The position numbers and the translations under genes are program-made. The notes beneath the pieces are model-generated. The model ran no database searches. It worked only from the letters and a program-made list of their open reading frames with translations, and was not told where the DNA came from. Positions 19,560 to 31,900 of a DNA stretch of 64,000 nt are shown in pieces. Source of the DNA: Ditylenchus dipsaci (Eukaryota > Nematoda > Chromadorea > Rhabditida > Anguinidae); the NCBI GenBank assembly GCA_004194705.1, contig SADC01000232.1:124001-188000 (forward strand), read 5' to 3'. Each line of letters opens with the position of its first letter. Position 1 is the stretch's first letter.

Positions 19560-21108
19560 GGTTGATGGTACTCAGATAGGTAACGGTACTTGGGTATATG
19601 GTGATTTCTAGCGGTGATTTCTAGTAGTGAATTTTTAGGATGGTTGTCCACTTGGATCAATAAAAGTTTTCAAGTTTTTATAATCTAAAACCGGTTTCTG
19701 TCTCTTCTTATTCAATCATTATAAAAATGGTTTGACTGTAGTTTACGTTTAAAATTTAATTTACGTTTAAAAATTTATGAGAGCTGTTAAAGTACTACCA
19801 AAACGTTATTTCACTGTCAAACCAAGAAGTCTTGATGAGTACCTGAATGGTAGTATTCAGCGGGCGGTAATCAGCTGGTAATAAATAAGACCATTTTTTA
19901 AAGTACATCATTTAGGTCATATCATCTTGGTGACAGAACCTGGGTTTTCCCACCTGAGTACAATTACCAAGGTTTCTTTGTACACAGTCGTAAGTGTACC
20001 CAGTTGTTGGTATTCCAGTATCAATTTGTAGATGATCAATTTACCGCCGTGCCCCCAAAATTTCTACTAGCAAATAGCGGAAAGATTTTTTCATTAGAGG
20101 AACATGGGTGGTATGGAGCAAAAGCATATAAAGCCGACAGCCCAAGTCGAGGGCCCCAGATCGGTACACACTGTGTCTATTTAATCTTTTGGTATTTGAA
20201 ACTTCAAAATATATTTGATTTAAGTAGTTACATCCGTGTTTTAAATTCTCAGAATATCTTTTTGCAAGATGATGTATTTCTTTTATGTCACTAAAGGTTA
20301 TAAATAATAAACAAAAGGTTTAACAATTTTTGCTAAGTCAACCTCCCTTGAAAGGCACTTTGAAGCATAAAATGAGAAAAGAAATATTTTATTTGCCTAA
20401 AACAAAGGCCTTCTCAAACATTGCAGCCTACTTGGCCGGTGGGCCTTCTGAATAAGGAGTGTGGGAAATTCGATCTTAAGTTGGGGAATTAAGAGCCTCC
20501 CAAAATATAATATTTATTTCAGAAGAGCAGAAGAAAGGGCAAAAAAATTCAACTTAGTCAACAGTATATAGCCTCTTTACTTTCTTGTAGCTTCAAACAA
20601 AATCTATACTTTTGAAAAGAAATTAGTATAAAAGGTAGATATTTTTAAGTCTAGTTTGTCCAGGGCTCGGGTCTGTTCGTATTCATCGTATTATTTTCTA
20701 TAATTTTACCTCATGAATATGATTTTTTGGCTTCAAAAAATCCATAAGAACTGGATAAAATAGCAAATTTTTGCTAAAATAGCCTAAAATACCTTTATTG
20801 TGAGCAAATTTTGTTTTTTCAAAGTTTTGAAATCGGAGTTCTGACTTTGTTTCATTTTAGCGAACAAATTTTAAGTCGCTAAACAAATTTATGCTGAAAA
20901 AATTGTCCGTCCACCTTCCTTATTGGTCCATTCCTTCAGTGTTTTAAGCAAATTAAAGAAAGAAGTAAAACTTTTTTTAATTGTGACGATTTAAGACTCT
21001 TTTGCCAAACTTTGTCTAGGAACTTTTTTCTAACATTTGTAATCCGTGTTTTTGTGTCTTTTTTTCTATACTCTTCGTCTTTTTTATTCGGATAACTTTT
21101 ATTCTAAA
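19560..21108. other. Gene-free AT-rich spacer
   Basis: I see no conserved protein, RNA gene or clear repeat here. The open frame at 20004-20294 has no recognisable similarity or splice context. Confidence 0.4.
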
Positions 21109-21369
21109 TACCGTATTTCCTCTAATAGAAGCCCCTAGGCTTCTATTAGAGGATGCTGAAAAATCGGAAAATTTGAAATGCGATCTCCAGATTTCTTTGT
21201 GATCAACCGAAATCTGAAATGTGGAATAGGTAGAGGTCGTTAGATTTAAGAAAACGTATCAAATAGTTGTGTAAATTTTGTTTTTATCCTGAGTTCCAGA
21301 CCCTGAAAGTTAAGAAGGGCTTGCATTAGAGGAAGGGGGGGGGGGCGCTTATATTAGAGAAAATACGTT
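21109..21369. mobile_element. MITE family 2 copy (CCGTATTTYCTCTAAT termini)
   Basis: TA-CCGTATTTCCTCTAATAGA at the left and TATTAGAGAAAATACG-TTA at the right. The interior ATCAACCGAAATCTGAAA resembles the corresponding block of the copies at 25.3 and 37.4 kb. A G run of ten lies near the right end. Confidence 0.85.
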
Positions 21370-21579
21370 AACAGGGAAAAATAGGCAAAATACAAGGTTT
21401 TTCACAAGCAGCATAATATTTTATTTTACTCATAGTTATTGCAAAAAAGTTTCTTTACGAGTTTCTTTCGAAACTTTCTTTAACTGACTCATCTCCTTCC
21501 TTAAAGTCTTCGTATTGTCCAAGTTGTTTCAGTTTTTGGTGCTCTTAGATGGCAAACTTTTGAAAAGTCTAGCTAAATC

Positions 21580-23247
21580 TACTAATAAAATGTCACATTA
21601 CCCTCTTTAAAGTCCTCCTTCAAAGTCCCAAATAGACAAAAAGAGGCAAGTCTTTTTCCGAACAACCTTTTTAACTCAAGCTCATCCTCTTTTTTACGGA
21701 AAAAAAAATATTTTTGCATTCTTAAAAAAGAAGAATACCAAAGAAGTCTAATGGCAAGCACAGGCCATACCACCAAAAAAGATGATCGATATATGAGCCA
21801 CACCGACCAGTCAACCTCCTGGTCTTCTTCTATATTCTCCACCGCCTCTGCTTGTCCTAAAACTATAGTCCTCCTTCGCCTCAAAAAAATCCTCAAGAGT
21901 TTATATAGGGCAGCAGTAGGAGGGGTATTCCTGCCCCACCCAAAATATTTCACCCTCGCTTCCTTTTCTCTAGCTTTTTGTTTTAGGCTTTAGTGAAGAC
22001 AAAGCCTAGACCTTTGGCAAGCCTTGAATTGAAGGCATGTGCAAGGGTGGAGAGGGGTCTGGTCTGTTGTTCATTGACTGGTTTGCCCTCAGGACCCTTT
22101 TTATTCTGCTGCTGCTGCTGGTTGTAGTTTTGAGGCAATAGGGAAAGGAGGACTCCTTCCTGTCTTCTTCTTGAGAGTCTCCAGCAGCTAGCTGGTCTTG
22201 CTCTTGACGTTGGACTAGGGGTGCCTCCTCCTCCTGCCATATGCCTTCCTTCCTTCACATATATTTTTTGCTGTCGGAAAAGGGGCCACTTGGAGTGGGG
22301 ATGAGCAGCAAAAAAACCTTGCAGTTATTAATTATTTTTAAGCTAATAAAAGAAGGATCGGCTATGAGCTGCTGTTTATGAGTGCTCTTGCTAGTATTGA
22401 TGACTGGGCCTGAGGGTTTTCTATTGCTTAAGCATTTTCTTCTCTTTTTATCTGATCGATGAGCTGACAAGACTTTTCTGATGTGTTTCGCTACTTTTTG
22501 CCATTTGACTAATGATGTACAAATTAGAAAGCAAAACTTGACGAAATATGCGAAAATTTCTTGTATGTTAGTTAGTCGAGCATTGTTTCAAAACAGTTAC
22601 CATCATTTTCACCCAAAATTGTTTTGATTGTCTGGACTTTTTTGTTCAATTTAGTTTCTAATATTTTACACCTTTTATCTAACGAACAGCCGTGTTCTCA
22701 CCCTGATTTTATACTCTATAAATTGACAATAAAGGTTTTTAGCGTTTTCCTACATTTCTTGAACTCTTTATTTTGGTATTTAAGTGCTACATTTTGAAAC
22801 TTACTCGAAAATAATACGTTTGAGTTGGTTTAAAAGTATTATTTGAAATTATGAATGCATTTTTGTCCCGCGTGTACGTAACGGATCATTTTTCATATTT
22901 TATTTTTTCCGCATGACTTTTGTCATACCTCCTGAGATCGACTATGCGCCCAGAAAGCGACTTTAGTGGCACAGCTGCTCTCCGACAAAGCCAAATCTCA
23001 GATCATAGTGGTGCGAAATCTCTCTGACCTCTTTAAATTTCGACGCAGTGAAATTAGTTTGTGCCCTCACCACATCGGTCAATGGACCAGAGGATACAAA
23101 AATGGCATGCTTCAAACCAGATGGGTCAATCGGTGCAAAGGGCCTGGATATTATTTGTAAGGTCAGAGAAAAATAACTAGACTGAGATGGGCAGTATGAC
23201 GAGCAAGAAGAAGACTGCTTTGATGAAGAAAATGTAATATCCATCAA
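21580..23247 (-). CDS. Possible multi-exon gene, low complexity, unknown function
   Basis: Three minus-strand stretches look more like coding sequence than their surroundings. 23247-22963 reads FAPIDPSGLKHAIFVSSG and TNFTASKFKEVREISHHYD; 22470-22330 reads SDKKRRKCLSNRKPSGPVI; 22258-21983 contains a Gln run (YNQQQQQNKKGPEGK) and TRPLSTLAHAFNSRLAKG; 21950-21780 has LRIFLRRRRTIVLGQAEAVE. Splice sites linking them are not convincing and I recognise no domain. The exon set may be wrong, or part of it may be a repeat. Confidence 0.25.
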
Positions 23248-23469
23248 AAATGTTAATGAGGTGTTTGAAATTGTTTGACATTTAAGTTATAAAATCAAGG
23301 TTACATGTGTGAATAGATAATCGTTAAGTTTTACATATACACCCCGTATACACCTGAAAATTGGAGGTGGGGTGGGGGAATTATAAAGGTTATATTGTAG
23401 TTTTTTCGATTTGTGGTTTTTTCGCTAAAATAGTCGAAAAATACAAAAGATGCAATTTTTTAAAGAAAT

Positions 23470-23580
23470 ATTGTTCTTATCGGTTATCCGCACCCCACTT
23501 ACTTTTCCACAAAATAGTCAAGTTACATCATCATCATATTTATTAACAATGGGGTGGGGTGCGGATAACCGATAAGAACC
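23470..23580. mobile_element. Short hairpin MITE
   Basis: GTTCTTATCGGTTATCCGCA at the left is the complement of TGCGGATAACCGATAAGAAC at the right, each followed by a CCCCA/TGGGG block. About 110 bases. Confidence 0.92.
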
Positions 23581-23589
23581 GAAATATTA

Positions 23590-25085
23590 AAGACCCCTTT
23601 CAATAAATTAGATTGTAGGACCGAGGCAAAAAAAAATATTTTTATTTCTACATTTTGGAATTTTGAAAAAAAGTCCCGAAAACCAAAATAATTACATTTT
23701 TCAATTATTTTCATCCAAAATAGTTGGTATTAGAAAGTTGGCAGAAATTAAAAAAATGATTTGGTCGCCCAAGCTCATTTACTGGAAGAGATCAACTTTA
23801 ACTGAGTGGAGGGGGTAAACTCAAATTTAGCCAAACTATTATTCGTAAATATGCTTTTCTGTTATAAAATTTGGAAAATGTATTTACTTAGATTTAAAAA
23901 AGTTTTAAATTAAGTAGTATATCCTTAGGGAATATAAAATTTTATTGGACTGAAATGTTTAATAATTTTATTGCTTACTATGGAAACTCTATGACTACGG
24001 GCTTTGTTTTTATTAAAATTGTTTTCCTTCAAACTAAATAAATTCGATTATTCTAAAATTGTCTTTTCATTGCCAAAAAATTATATTTAAATAAACTTAT
24101 ACTCATACTTCATACTTTTTTGAATATTGTCTAGGAATATTTGACTTTGCTGAAAAAAAGGTTTTCATACTATATTCCAAATATCTTTTGTTCTCAAGCA
24201 AACCAAAATTTTGGTTACTTCCAAAAAAGCTGGCCGGACAGTTTTCTGTTTAGTAGAGTGTCACAGGCAGTCTTCCGCATGACTTATTAATTCCCATTCC
24301 AGTACAAGCTAAATCATAGCTTCACCACATACACTTGCCTTTTTGGCCAACCCATTATTCTGATACATGTTGGCCTCTATATTTTGCAAGCCTTTTTATT
24401 ATTGCTGAATTCATAGCACCTAAAAATAGTATTTTCTAATTTTTTTTATTTTTATGTCCTGAAAATGAATTTGGTAGACATTTTGAATTTTAGTTAGTGA
24501 ACAAGGTGTGCCTTTATATTTTTCGTCTACTGCCCTATCCTCTAGTAATATGCGGCTGGGTAGAAAGTCCCGGCAGAAAACTAAAATATGATTAAATCAC
24601 TAATTGGATGGCTAATAATGTCTGACTACTCTACTCAATAACTCACTGCTAAAAGTGCTCCTTTTACCTCAATATTTAAAGCTACCGGTCACTCCTGGAG
24701 ACAAAAAAGGTTAGTTTTTTTCACTAACTTAAAGTTAGTTTCACATATACTGTTTTTTGTTGAGCTTACAAATAATATGAAACCTTTAATAAAATATATA
24801 TTCAGAGCACCTTCATTTAATTCTTTTTTTATCCACCCGTTGTCTTTTTGAAGTCGTCTTAGCTAAAGTTTCAAAGAAGGGGGTGGGTTTGTCGACTTCT
24901 ACGGCTATTTTTTGGCATTGACTACTACTTCACTTCATATACACTTTTTACATATTTTGATTTCTTATCTCAGATGTTTTTACACCGTTTTGTAGCTAAG
25001 ATTTTTTTCTATTGATTGAGTGGTCAAACATCCTGATTAAAAATAATTTTATCCACTGTATGTTAGCACTAACTCAATTTTATTT
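23590..25085. other. AT-rich spacer, nothing recognised
   Basis: No conserved coding sequence, RNA gene or repeat end was seen between the hairpin at 23.5 kb and the MITE at 25.09 kb. Confidence 0.4.
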
Positions 25086-25087
25086 TT

Positions 25088-25277
25088 TACCGTATTCTCT
25101 CTAATACAGCGGCATGCCGCTCTATTTTTCAACCTTCAAAATTTGTTGACTTCACGTTAAAAACGCAATGAAACATGGTTAACCCCCTTTATTTTGGCCT
25201 CGACGCCTGCCGCTATATTAGAGAGTGCCGTTCAGATAGAGAGTGCTGGTCTATTAGAGAGAATACGAGAATACGGT
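25088..25277. mobile_element. MITE family 2 copy
   Basis: TA-CCGTATTCTCTCTAATACA at the left and GAATACGG-TA at the right; the right end is duplicated (GAGAATACGAGAATACGG). Left-end text GCCGCTCTATTTTTCAACC is shared with other copies. Confidence 0.85.
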
Positions 25278-25305
25278 AATACGAAAAACATACTTGAGTC
25301 CTTAC

Positions 25306-25560
25306 TACCGTATTTTCTCTAATTATAGACCCGGGTTTATAATTTTTCAACCTCTCGAAAATTGGAAAATTTCGAAGTCGATCTCGAGATTCTTGGGTGC
25401 TCAACCAAAATCTATAAAGAGGAATTGGCAGAGCTCGTGGGAGCTATGAAAACGCAAAGAAGATATTTTCAAAATGTTCACTCAGCGCCGAGATACAGAC
25501 CTTCAAAGTCGAGGGGGGTCTATAATTAGAGACGGGTCTATAATTAGAGAAAATACGGTA
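25306..25560. mobile_element. MITE family 2 copy, intact TA target duplication
   Basis: TA-CCGTATTTTCTCTAATTAT to ATAATTAGAGAAAATACGG-TA, 255 bases. Interior TTGGGTGCTCAACCAAAATC and GCAGAGCTCGTGGGAG recur in the 37.4-kb copy. It lies 370 bases upstream of the innexin first exon. Confidence 0.93.
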
Positions 25561-25892
25561 ACATGTTTTGGGTTAACCTTGTCTAAGCCGTGAAAAATCA
25601 CAAAAATACTGAGGTTAAAAGCAAATCCCGCTTTGTTAGACACAGCCAAATATTCCTGTGCTCTTTACACCCTTCTTCGTATTTTTCGAAAATAACTAAA
25701 TCGAACTAATTTTTTCTGCTAGGAACGATAAAAAAAAACATTTCTGAATACTTCATAAAAGTTCGCCATTAATATTGTCATCACTAAAATCACTAAAGAT
25801 ATTTTTTGACATTTTCGAAACTCGATTAATAGAAATGGGCTTGATTTTTAATACATTTTGCAAATTTATAAAATTCTATACAACCTAAATTC

Positions 25893-25902
25893 TTTTTTGC
25901 AG
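25893..25902 (+). promoter_or_regulatory. Splice acceptor before the innexin start (possible trans-splice site)
   Basis: TTTTTTGCAG ends at 25902, 21 bases before the ATG at 25924, and no upstream coding exon is visible. In nematodes this is the usual arrangement of a spliced-leader acceptor, but a 5' UTR intron would look the same. Confidence 0.5.
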
Positions 25903-25923
25903 TCCTCCTCCTCCTCTGGAGCC

Positions 25924-28900
25924 ATGCTTCTGTACTACTTTGCTAGTGCAGTCAAGTCCATCCAGTTCCACGTCGACGACGACATCATCGACAAACTCAA
26001 CTATTACTACACACCTCAATAATTATTGGTATGCATTTTATTTATTGCTATTTATAACCCTCTCGAAGCCCTCAAAATACCCTATACTTGTTGTTGTCGC
26101 TTGAAAAGAAAAAACAAAAAGGCCTAAAAATCGATGGCAATAAATTTTCAGACTGGACATTTATGCTGTGTGTTCGCATGGAAGAGGGGGAAAAAGAATT
26201 TTGGAAAAGAGATATATATTTTTTAGCCTCAAAAATATTGAAAAGCTGAAAAAGAAGTGATGATTGATTGCTTGAGGAAGGGATTTTGTTTACTGCTGCA
26301 GCTGCAGTAGGACTATAAGTTGAACAAAATGAGAGTGTGTTGTTGTTCCACTTGAAGTTAATTGCGCTCAGCCAAAATTGGCTTTTACCACAGGCTCAAT
26401 TAATGGTTTGTGGCTGCCGTATTTTAAGCAGTAGAATTATTTGGATGTGTCCCCTCTCCTTTTTGTGAAGGGTTAAAAAAGGGTAAATAGGAATATTTAA
26501 ATGCATAAAACATCTGATGTCATTAGCTTGAGAGACCCTGCTGGGCGGTAGTAGCTGCAGAGTTTAGCTGAAAAAAATTATGCTTAAGTGTTCTTCTGGA
26601 ATGTTTAAAGCTAGTTTTTGGGGCTTATAAAAATGTGTGATTTAAAAGCAAAATGAAAAAAGTACACACTTTCTACAATTCATTGGTTGTTAAAAAACTT
26701 TAAATTGGAAAGTTTTTCAGCGTGTCCTGAGACTTTTACGAATTTTTATATAATGTCATGAAAATATCAAAGAAATTCATAATATAACAGTTAACTGTAA
26801 GAGAGCTTCAAATTGGCCGAAACAATTAGAAAAAAATGAAATGGCAACATTTGACACACAATGTAAAATGTTCTAATAGACCCAATCTCTTCTTTACAGA
26901 GCCCTCTATTGACTTTGAGGGTAGATGTCGTAGCAGAGTCAATATTTTACAAATTTAGATTCTTTTTTCAAATTTCTTCAAAGCGAATTTCGAGAGTCGG
27001 TTTTTTTATTTGCTTTTGCTCGCCGACAATATTTTTCGCGTAAAAAATGGATAAATTCTTTTAGTGAAGTCGGCATTTGGGACCAACACTTTGAGCTGAA
27101 TCTAAGAAATGTACAAGCATTTTATTTAAGTGATTAAAAGTTTAATTTAATATTTAGGGTAACAAAAATGTCCTAGCGCTATCGTGTAGCGCAGTTCAAC
27201 ACCTACAAAACCCATTTGTAGATTTTTTGAAATCTGAAAGTTGAGATTTGACCTTCTGGAAAGTCAATTTTGCTGATCGATTAAAAAAATGACCAAAATC
27301 CAAGTTTTGTAATTTTTTCGGGTTTCACGCACTTTGAAAGAAATTGATTTCTTAAAGGAAACATTTTAGCACTTAAGTTTTAAAAATTATTCCGTGAGAC
27401 GGGTTTTGTAGCTCTTCAATATGATGCTGAGATGTTGTCGTTACGCTTGATATTTAATTCAACTTCTAATACCTTGAAGTGAGGAGTATGCTTTTCAACT
27501 TTTCAAAATGAACTCGCAATTGTTTGGAGCCAAATGAAGACTTTTCTAAAAAATGAAACTATTATTTACACAAAAAACAAATATTGTCGGTGTGAAAACG
27601 TAAATAAAAATACAGAATATTTGAATTTGTTTTTAGAGAAATCTATCGAAAAAGCTAGGAATTTCTTTGACCACATTGTAGGTATTGCAGGGTCGTTTAT
27701 ATGAGAGAGACCGATTTATTTTTTCAATACAGTTTGCACATATTTTGAGAAAAAAAGGTGAGGGCCGATCCGTGGATCGAACACGGGGCCTCTCGCACCC
27801 AAATCGAGAATCATACAACTAGACCAATCGGCCACCTGGTGATTTAGAAGACAACGAATTCATCTGCACAAGCTCTGTACTAGTGAACTTTAAATAAGTA
27901 CAGAGTTAACAGCTTAAATCAGGGTTTGCGTACGTCTTTTATTAAAAATTTTTTCTTAAGAGTTAAGAATTTTTACGATTTTACATCGGAATCTACATTT
28001 TATAAATTTTCATAGCGTCACGTTGAGATTGTTTTGACTTTTTGCTTTAACAAACCAAGGAAAACGAGATACTTGTACACTTCAAAGCTGCTTTTGGTAT
28101 GTATCATGAATGAGGGACCACAGGCACCTATCGGTACTTCTATCGTATTTTGAAATTTCGGAAGGGGGGGGGGGTTGGAGGTAAGGAACGGGGAGGGTGT
28201 TAATCCATCACACACTCCTTGATTACCTCTTCCTGGGTACCTCCCTCCTCCTGTATACAATTTTTCCGTCAACCCTTCTCCTAGGGTACTTTCCTAGTGG
28301 CGAGTATCCAGGTAGTTCGGGAAAATTAGGGTAGTTAGGTAGCCCAATCCTGTTGGTTCGGTCCCTATGCTGGTGTTTTGTGTTTTCCCTGTGCTATTGT
28401 TGTCGTCGGTAGAAGGTCAACTACGTGGTTTGCCCTATAATGGTGGTTTGCCCTATAATGGTGGTTTAGGCCCATCCCGGTGTTTGTAGGGTATCCACAT
28501 GGGTTTCCCATTCAATGCTGGGTGCCTGCTACGGTAAAACTAATTAACGGCTTACATTACGAGCAATACTCAAAAGTCCTTATTACAGGAAATACGGTAT
28601 TTAAAATTTTAAGGTGAAAAAATATGACCCACGCATGCAAACTACTTTGTGGAAATATTCAAATTATTTATTTCAGTTTTTGCGGTTCTGGTGTCCACAA
28701 AGCAATATGTTGGTAAGATATTTAAAGTTTCAAGTATTGTTTGTGCTAGAGCTGTTGTTAAGTATTTGCTAGGGTGCTTCTTTTAGTTTAAGTTCATTTC
28801 CGCTCTATTATAAGTAAATGTGAACTATCAAGGTTGGGTTAGGATTTTTTCTTTCAGGGTTTCCCATTCAATGCTGGGTGCCTGCTACGGTAAAACTAAT

Positions 28901-31900
28901 TAACGGCTTACATTACGAGCAATACTCAAAAGTCTATGTTCAGTTCACAGAACCAATGGAACAATACACAGAAAACTACTGTTTTGTACAATCCACTTAT
29001 TTCCTGCCTCTACACGACTATATACCCTTCAAGGTTAGCTTGACACTAAAAATTGAAGTACCAATCTTTCGCAAATTATGTCGAGGTAACATTGCGGATT
29101 GATAAGGCATTTCTGAAAAATAAATTGCATAAAGGAAATAGTGTTTCTAAGTTTCAGGTATCCGAACGAGAAAACCGTCAAATCGGCTATTATCAGGTAG
29201 CTTTGTAATAAATTTGAATTCAAATAAATTTAATTTATTTTTATAGTGGGTACCCTTTGTACTCGCCTTAGAAGCACTGCTGTTTTATGTTCCAACAATT
29301 GTTTGGAGGTTACTCAGCTGGCAATCAGGTAAGACATTTTTTCTTATCCAACATCAATATTGATATTCTATAAAAAAGCCGGCTCTATATGTGTTTAAGG
29401 GACCTCGAAAAGAGTGCCTTGGTGCCCTTTCCCCGTTATTTATTCTTCTGATTTTAGGAGAGTTTTCTTTTTTTTCTTGAGTCAATGAATTGATATTGTT
29501 GTAAACCTGTGAGTAAAAGCCGATGTTCATTTAGTTCGTCCATTCGCTTGCCAACTCTTGCCTCAACCATACTTCCACGCGCGACGGCGTCGCGCCGGCG
29601 CTGCACGAGCGCCGGCGCACCAGCGGGTACAATTGGCCGAATCGGAGCGCCGGCGGCGAGAAAAATAAAGCGTGCCGGCGCCGGCGGCGAAAATTTGGTG
29701 AGGCGCGGCGCTTGAAAAATGGAAAAAGTATATAGTTTTAGAAGTTAACAGAATGCACGAGAGCTATTTCAGTACTATGCGAATGCTATCAGTTGTGAAA
29801 AACATCGTTTTAATGTGAATTTAATTATGTTTTAAACAAAATTCAAATTTTACCAATATCATACATAAGCCGGCGCGGCGCGCCGCCAGCAAAAAAGGAC
29901 ATCTGATGAGCGTAGGCGCTAGCGCCGGAGCCGACGGCGAAAATTTTTAATGACCCGGCGCTGTAGCCGGCGCCGGCGGTGTGAATGAAAAAGGGCCGGC
30001 GCTTTTTTTATTTTTGGTGAGCGTGCAAGTATGGCCTCAACCTAAGTCTAAAAAATCACGAAAATAAACAAACGGGGGCAGCAAGTCATATTTTTTCGGA
30101 AGTCCTTCGAACACATATAGAGCCAAAAAATTTTATTTTTAGGAATTCATGTTCAATCCCTAGTCCAAATGGCTTGCGACTCTAGGTTACTGGACTCTGA
30201 GTCTAGGAATCGAGCTATGCAAACCATTGCCACAAATGTGGAGGAGGCGTTGCATGTTAAACATCAGGTTTGCTATGTGAAACAAGACTTGTAAACAAGC
30301 TTTGTAACAATTTCAGATGGGTGGTAATCGTCTGAAATTACTAAATCTAATAATTTGCACAAGGAGTAGTGGGGCTGCTGTCACATTTCTGTACATTTCT
30401 GTTAAAATTCTCTACACAATAAATATTATCGGCCAGATATTTCTGCTCAACACATTCTAGGCAACAGATCAAGGTGGTATGGTCTGCAGGTTTGTCGCTG
30501 AATATATTTTTAAATACATTGAAATAATTGTTAATACATCTTAGGTGCTAAATGACCTCATGAATGGTATGAATAGGCTGTTGTTTCACCTTTATTTCGA
30601 TTTTTGTGTTTAGGCAGAGAATGGGAGAATCAGGCCATTTTCCAAGGGTTACACTTTGTGATTTTGAAGTTAAGGTATGGAGTACATTGATTATTGTATT
30701 TTAGAAAGTATTTACTCCGCTTATCATTTACAGGTTTTGGGAAACGTCCACAGGCACACAGTAATTGTTTTTATTTTCTAAGTGTGGGCATGATCTCCAT
30801 CCCGTTTAAAACTTAGGATGACCACTAACTCTTCTTGACTAAGTATGAGACACATGATTAAGTGTGAAATTTTCTTATACGAGAAATTCTACAGTTTGTT
30901 CTTGAGTCTTATTTTGGGTCAGAATGAGGCTAGGAAAGATTTGGCAGATCTTTTTAGCCTAGATGAGAGGGTGAAAAATATTATTGGCATTTAAAAAGGG
31001 GGCTCACTGTGCACACCGAAGAGCGAACATTGTAAACTCTCAGGTACGACTCCCATTGGTGCACAACCTATTTTTTACTCCATTGTTTTCATGTTTCAAG
31101 GGGCATGCTCGCCGCCGATGGAAAATTTCAAAAGACGGTACCAGGTCAATTCAAAAAAAATTATTTTCAAAAGATTTTCGTTGAGTATTTGACGGGCAAT
31201 AAGTAATCAAAAATATTGGCAATGTTAATAGCATGAAGCGGCGGCGGAGTGAGAAAGTCGGTCGCCGGTTCGATTCCAGCTAGGGGTATAATTTTTCCTC
31301 GACTTTTCCGAAATTTTGTCAAATTAATTCTCGTTTGAATTTTCCTGGCACCCACCTTTCAAAATATTCCCATCGGCGACGAGCATGCCCCTTTAATATG
31401 CAATTTGGTATCAAATGATTCTTATTTTGTTAACTATCGAACAACACCATCAGCGCGCGGTTGAACAATTACCCCAGCTAAGTTTCATGCAAAACACTGC
31501 CTGAAACCTGCTTTTTGTCCGGGAATTTATCAATTTTGGGTTTTTTCTTTAATAGCTTCATCAAAATTCTCTGACTTTTATTACAACTGCACGCGTTTTA
31601 TATACTAGTGTATAGCCAACATTCTAGGCTTTCATTCGGGCCATCATATAAAGAAAAAGGTAACACTTAGTTAGCGCTAAAATTCAAAAAATTCCGAACC
31701 CGTGACATCTTACCTTTCAGCTTTTGGCTGGTTTACTTTTTTTGATGGTCATTGCTAGAAGTCAGTGAAATTACTAAAAGATATAGTAAAAAAAAATAGG
31801 TTGTGCACCAACTGCGAGTCAAACCTGAGAGTTCACAATCACGCTATTTTTTCAGGTCCAATGCGTGCTGATGATCAATGTAAGCTGCAACCATCTTTTA

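Noticed and set aside
21582..21953. 123-codon minus-strand frame as a stand-alone gene
   Set aside because: Arg- and Lys-rich text without domain or splice support; kept only as part of a low-confidence gene.
31167..31355. Minus-strand frame containing AGIEPAT
   Set aside because: This string is the known false translation of tRNA-like sequence; the locus is a repeat with a Pol III B box.
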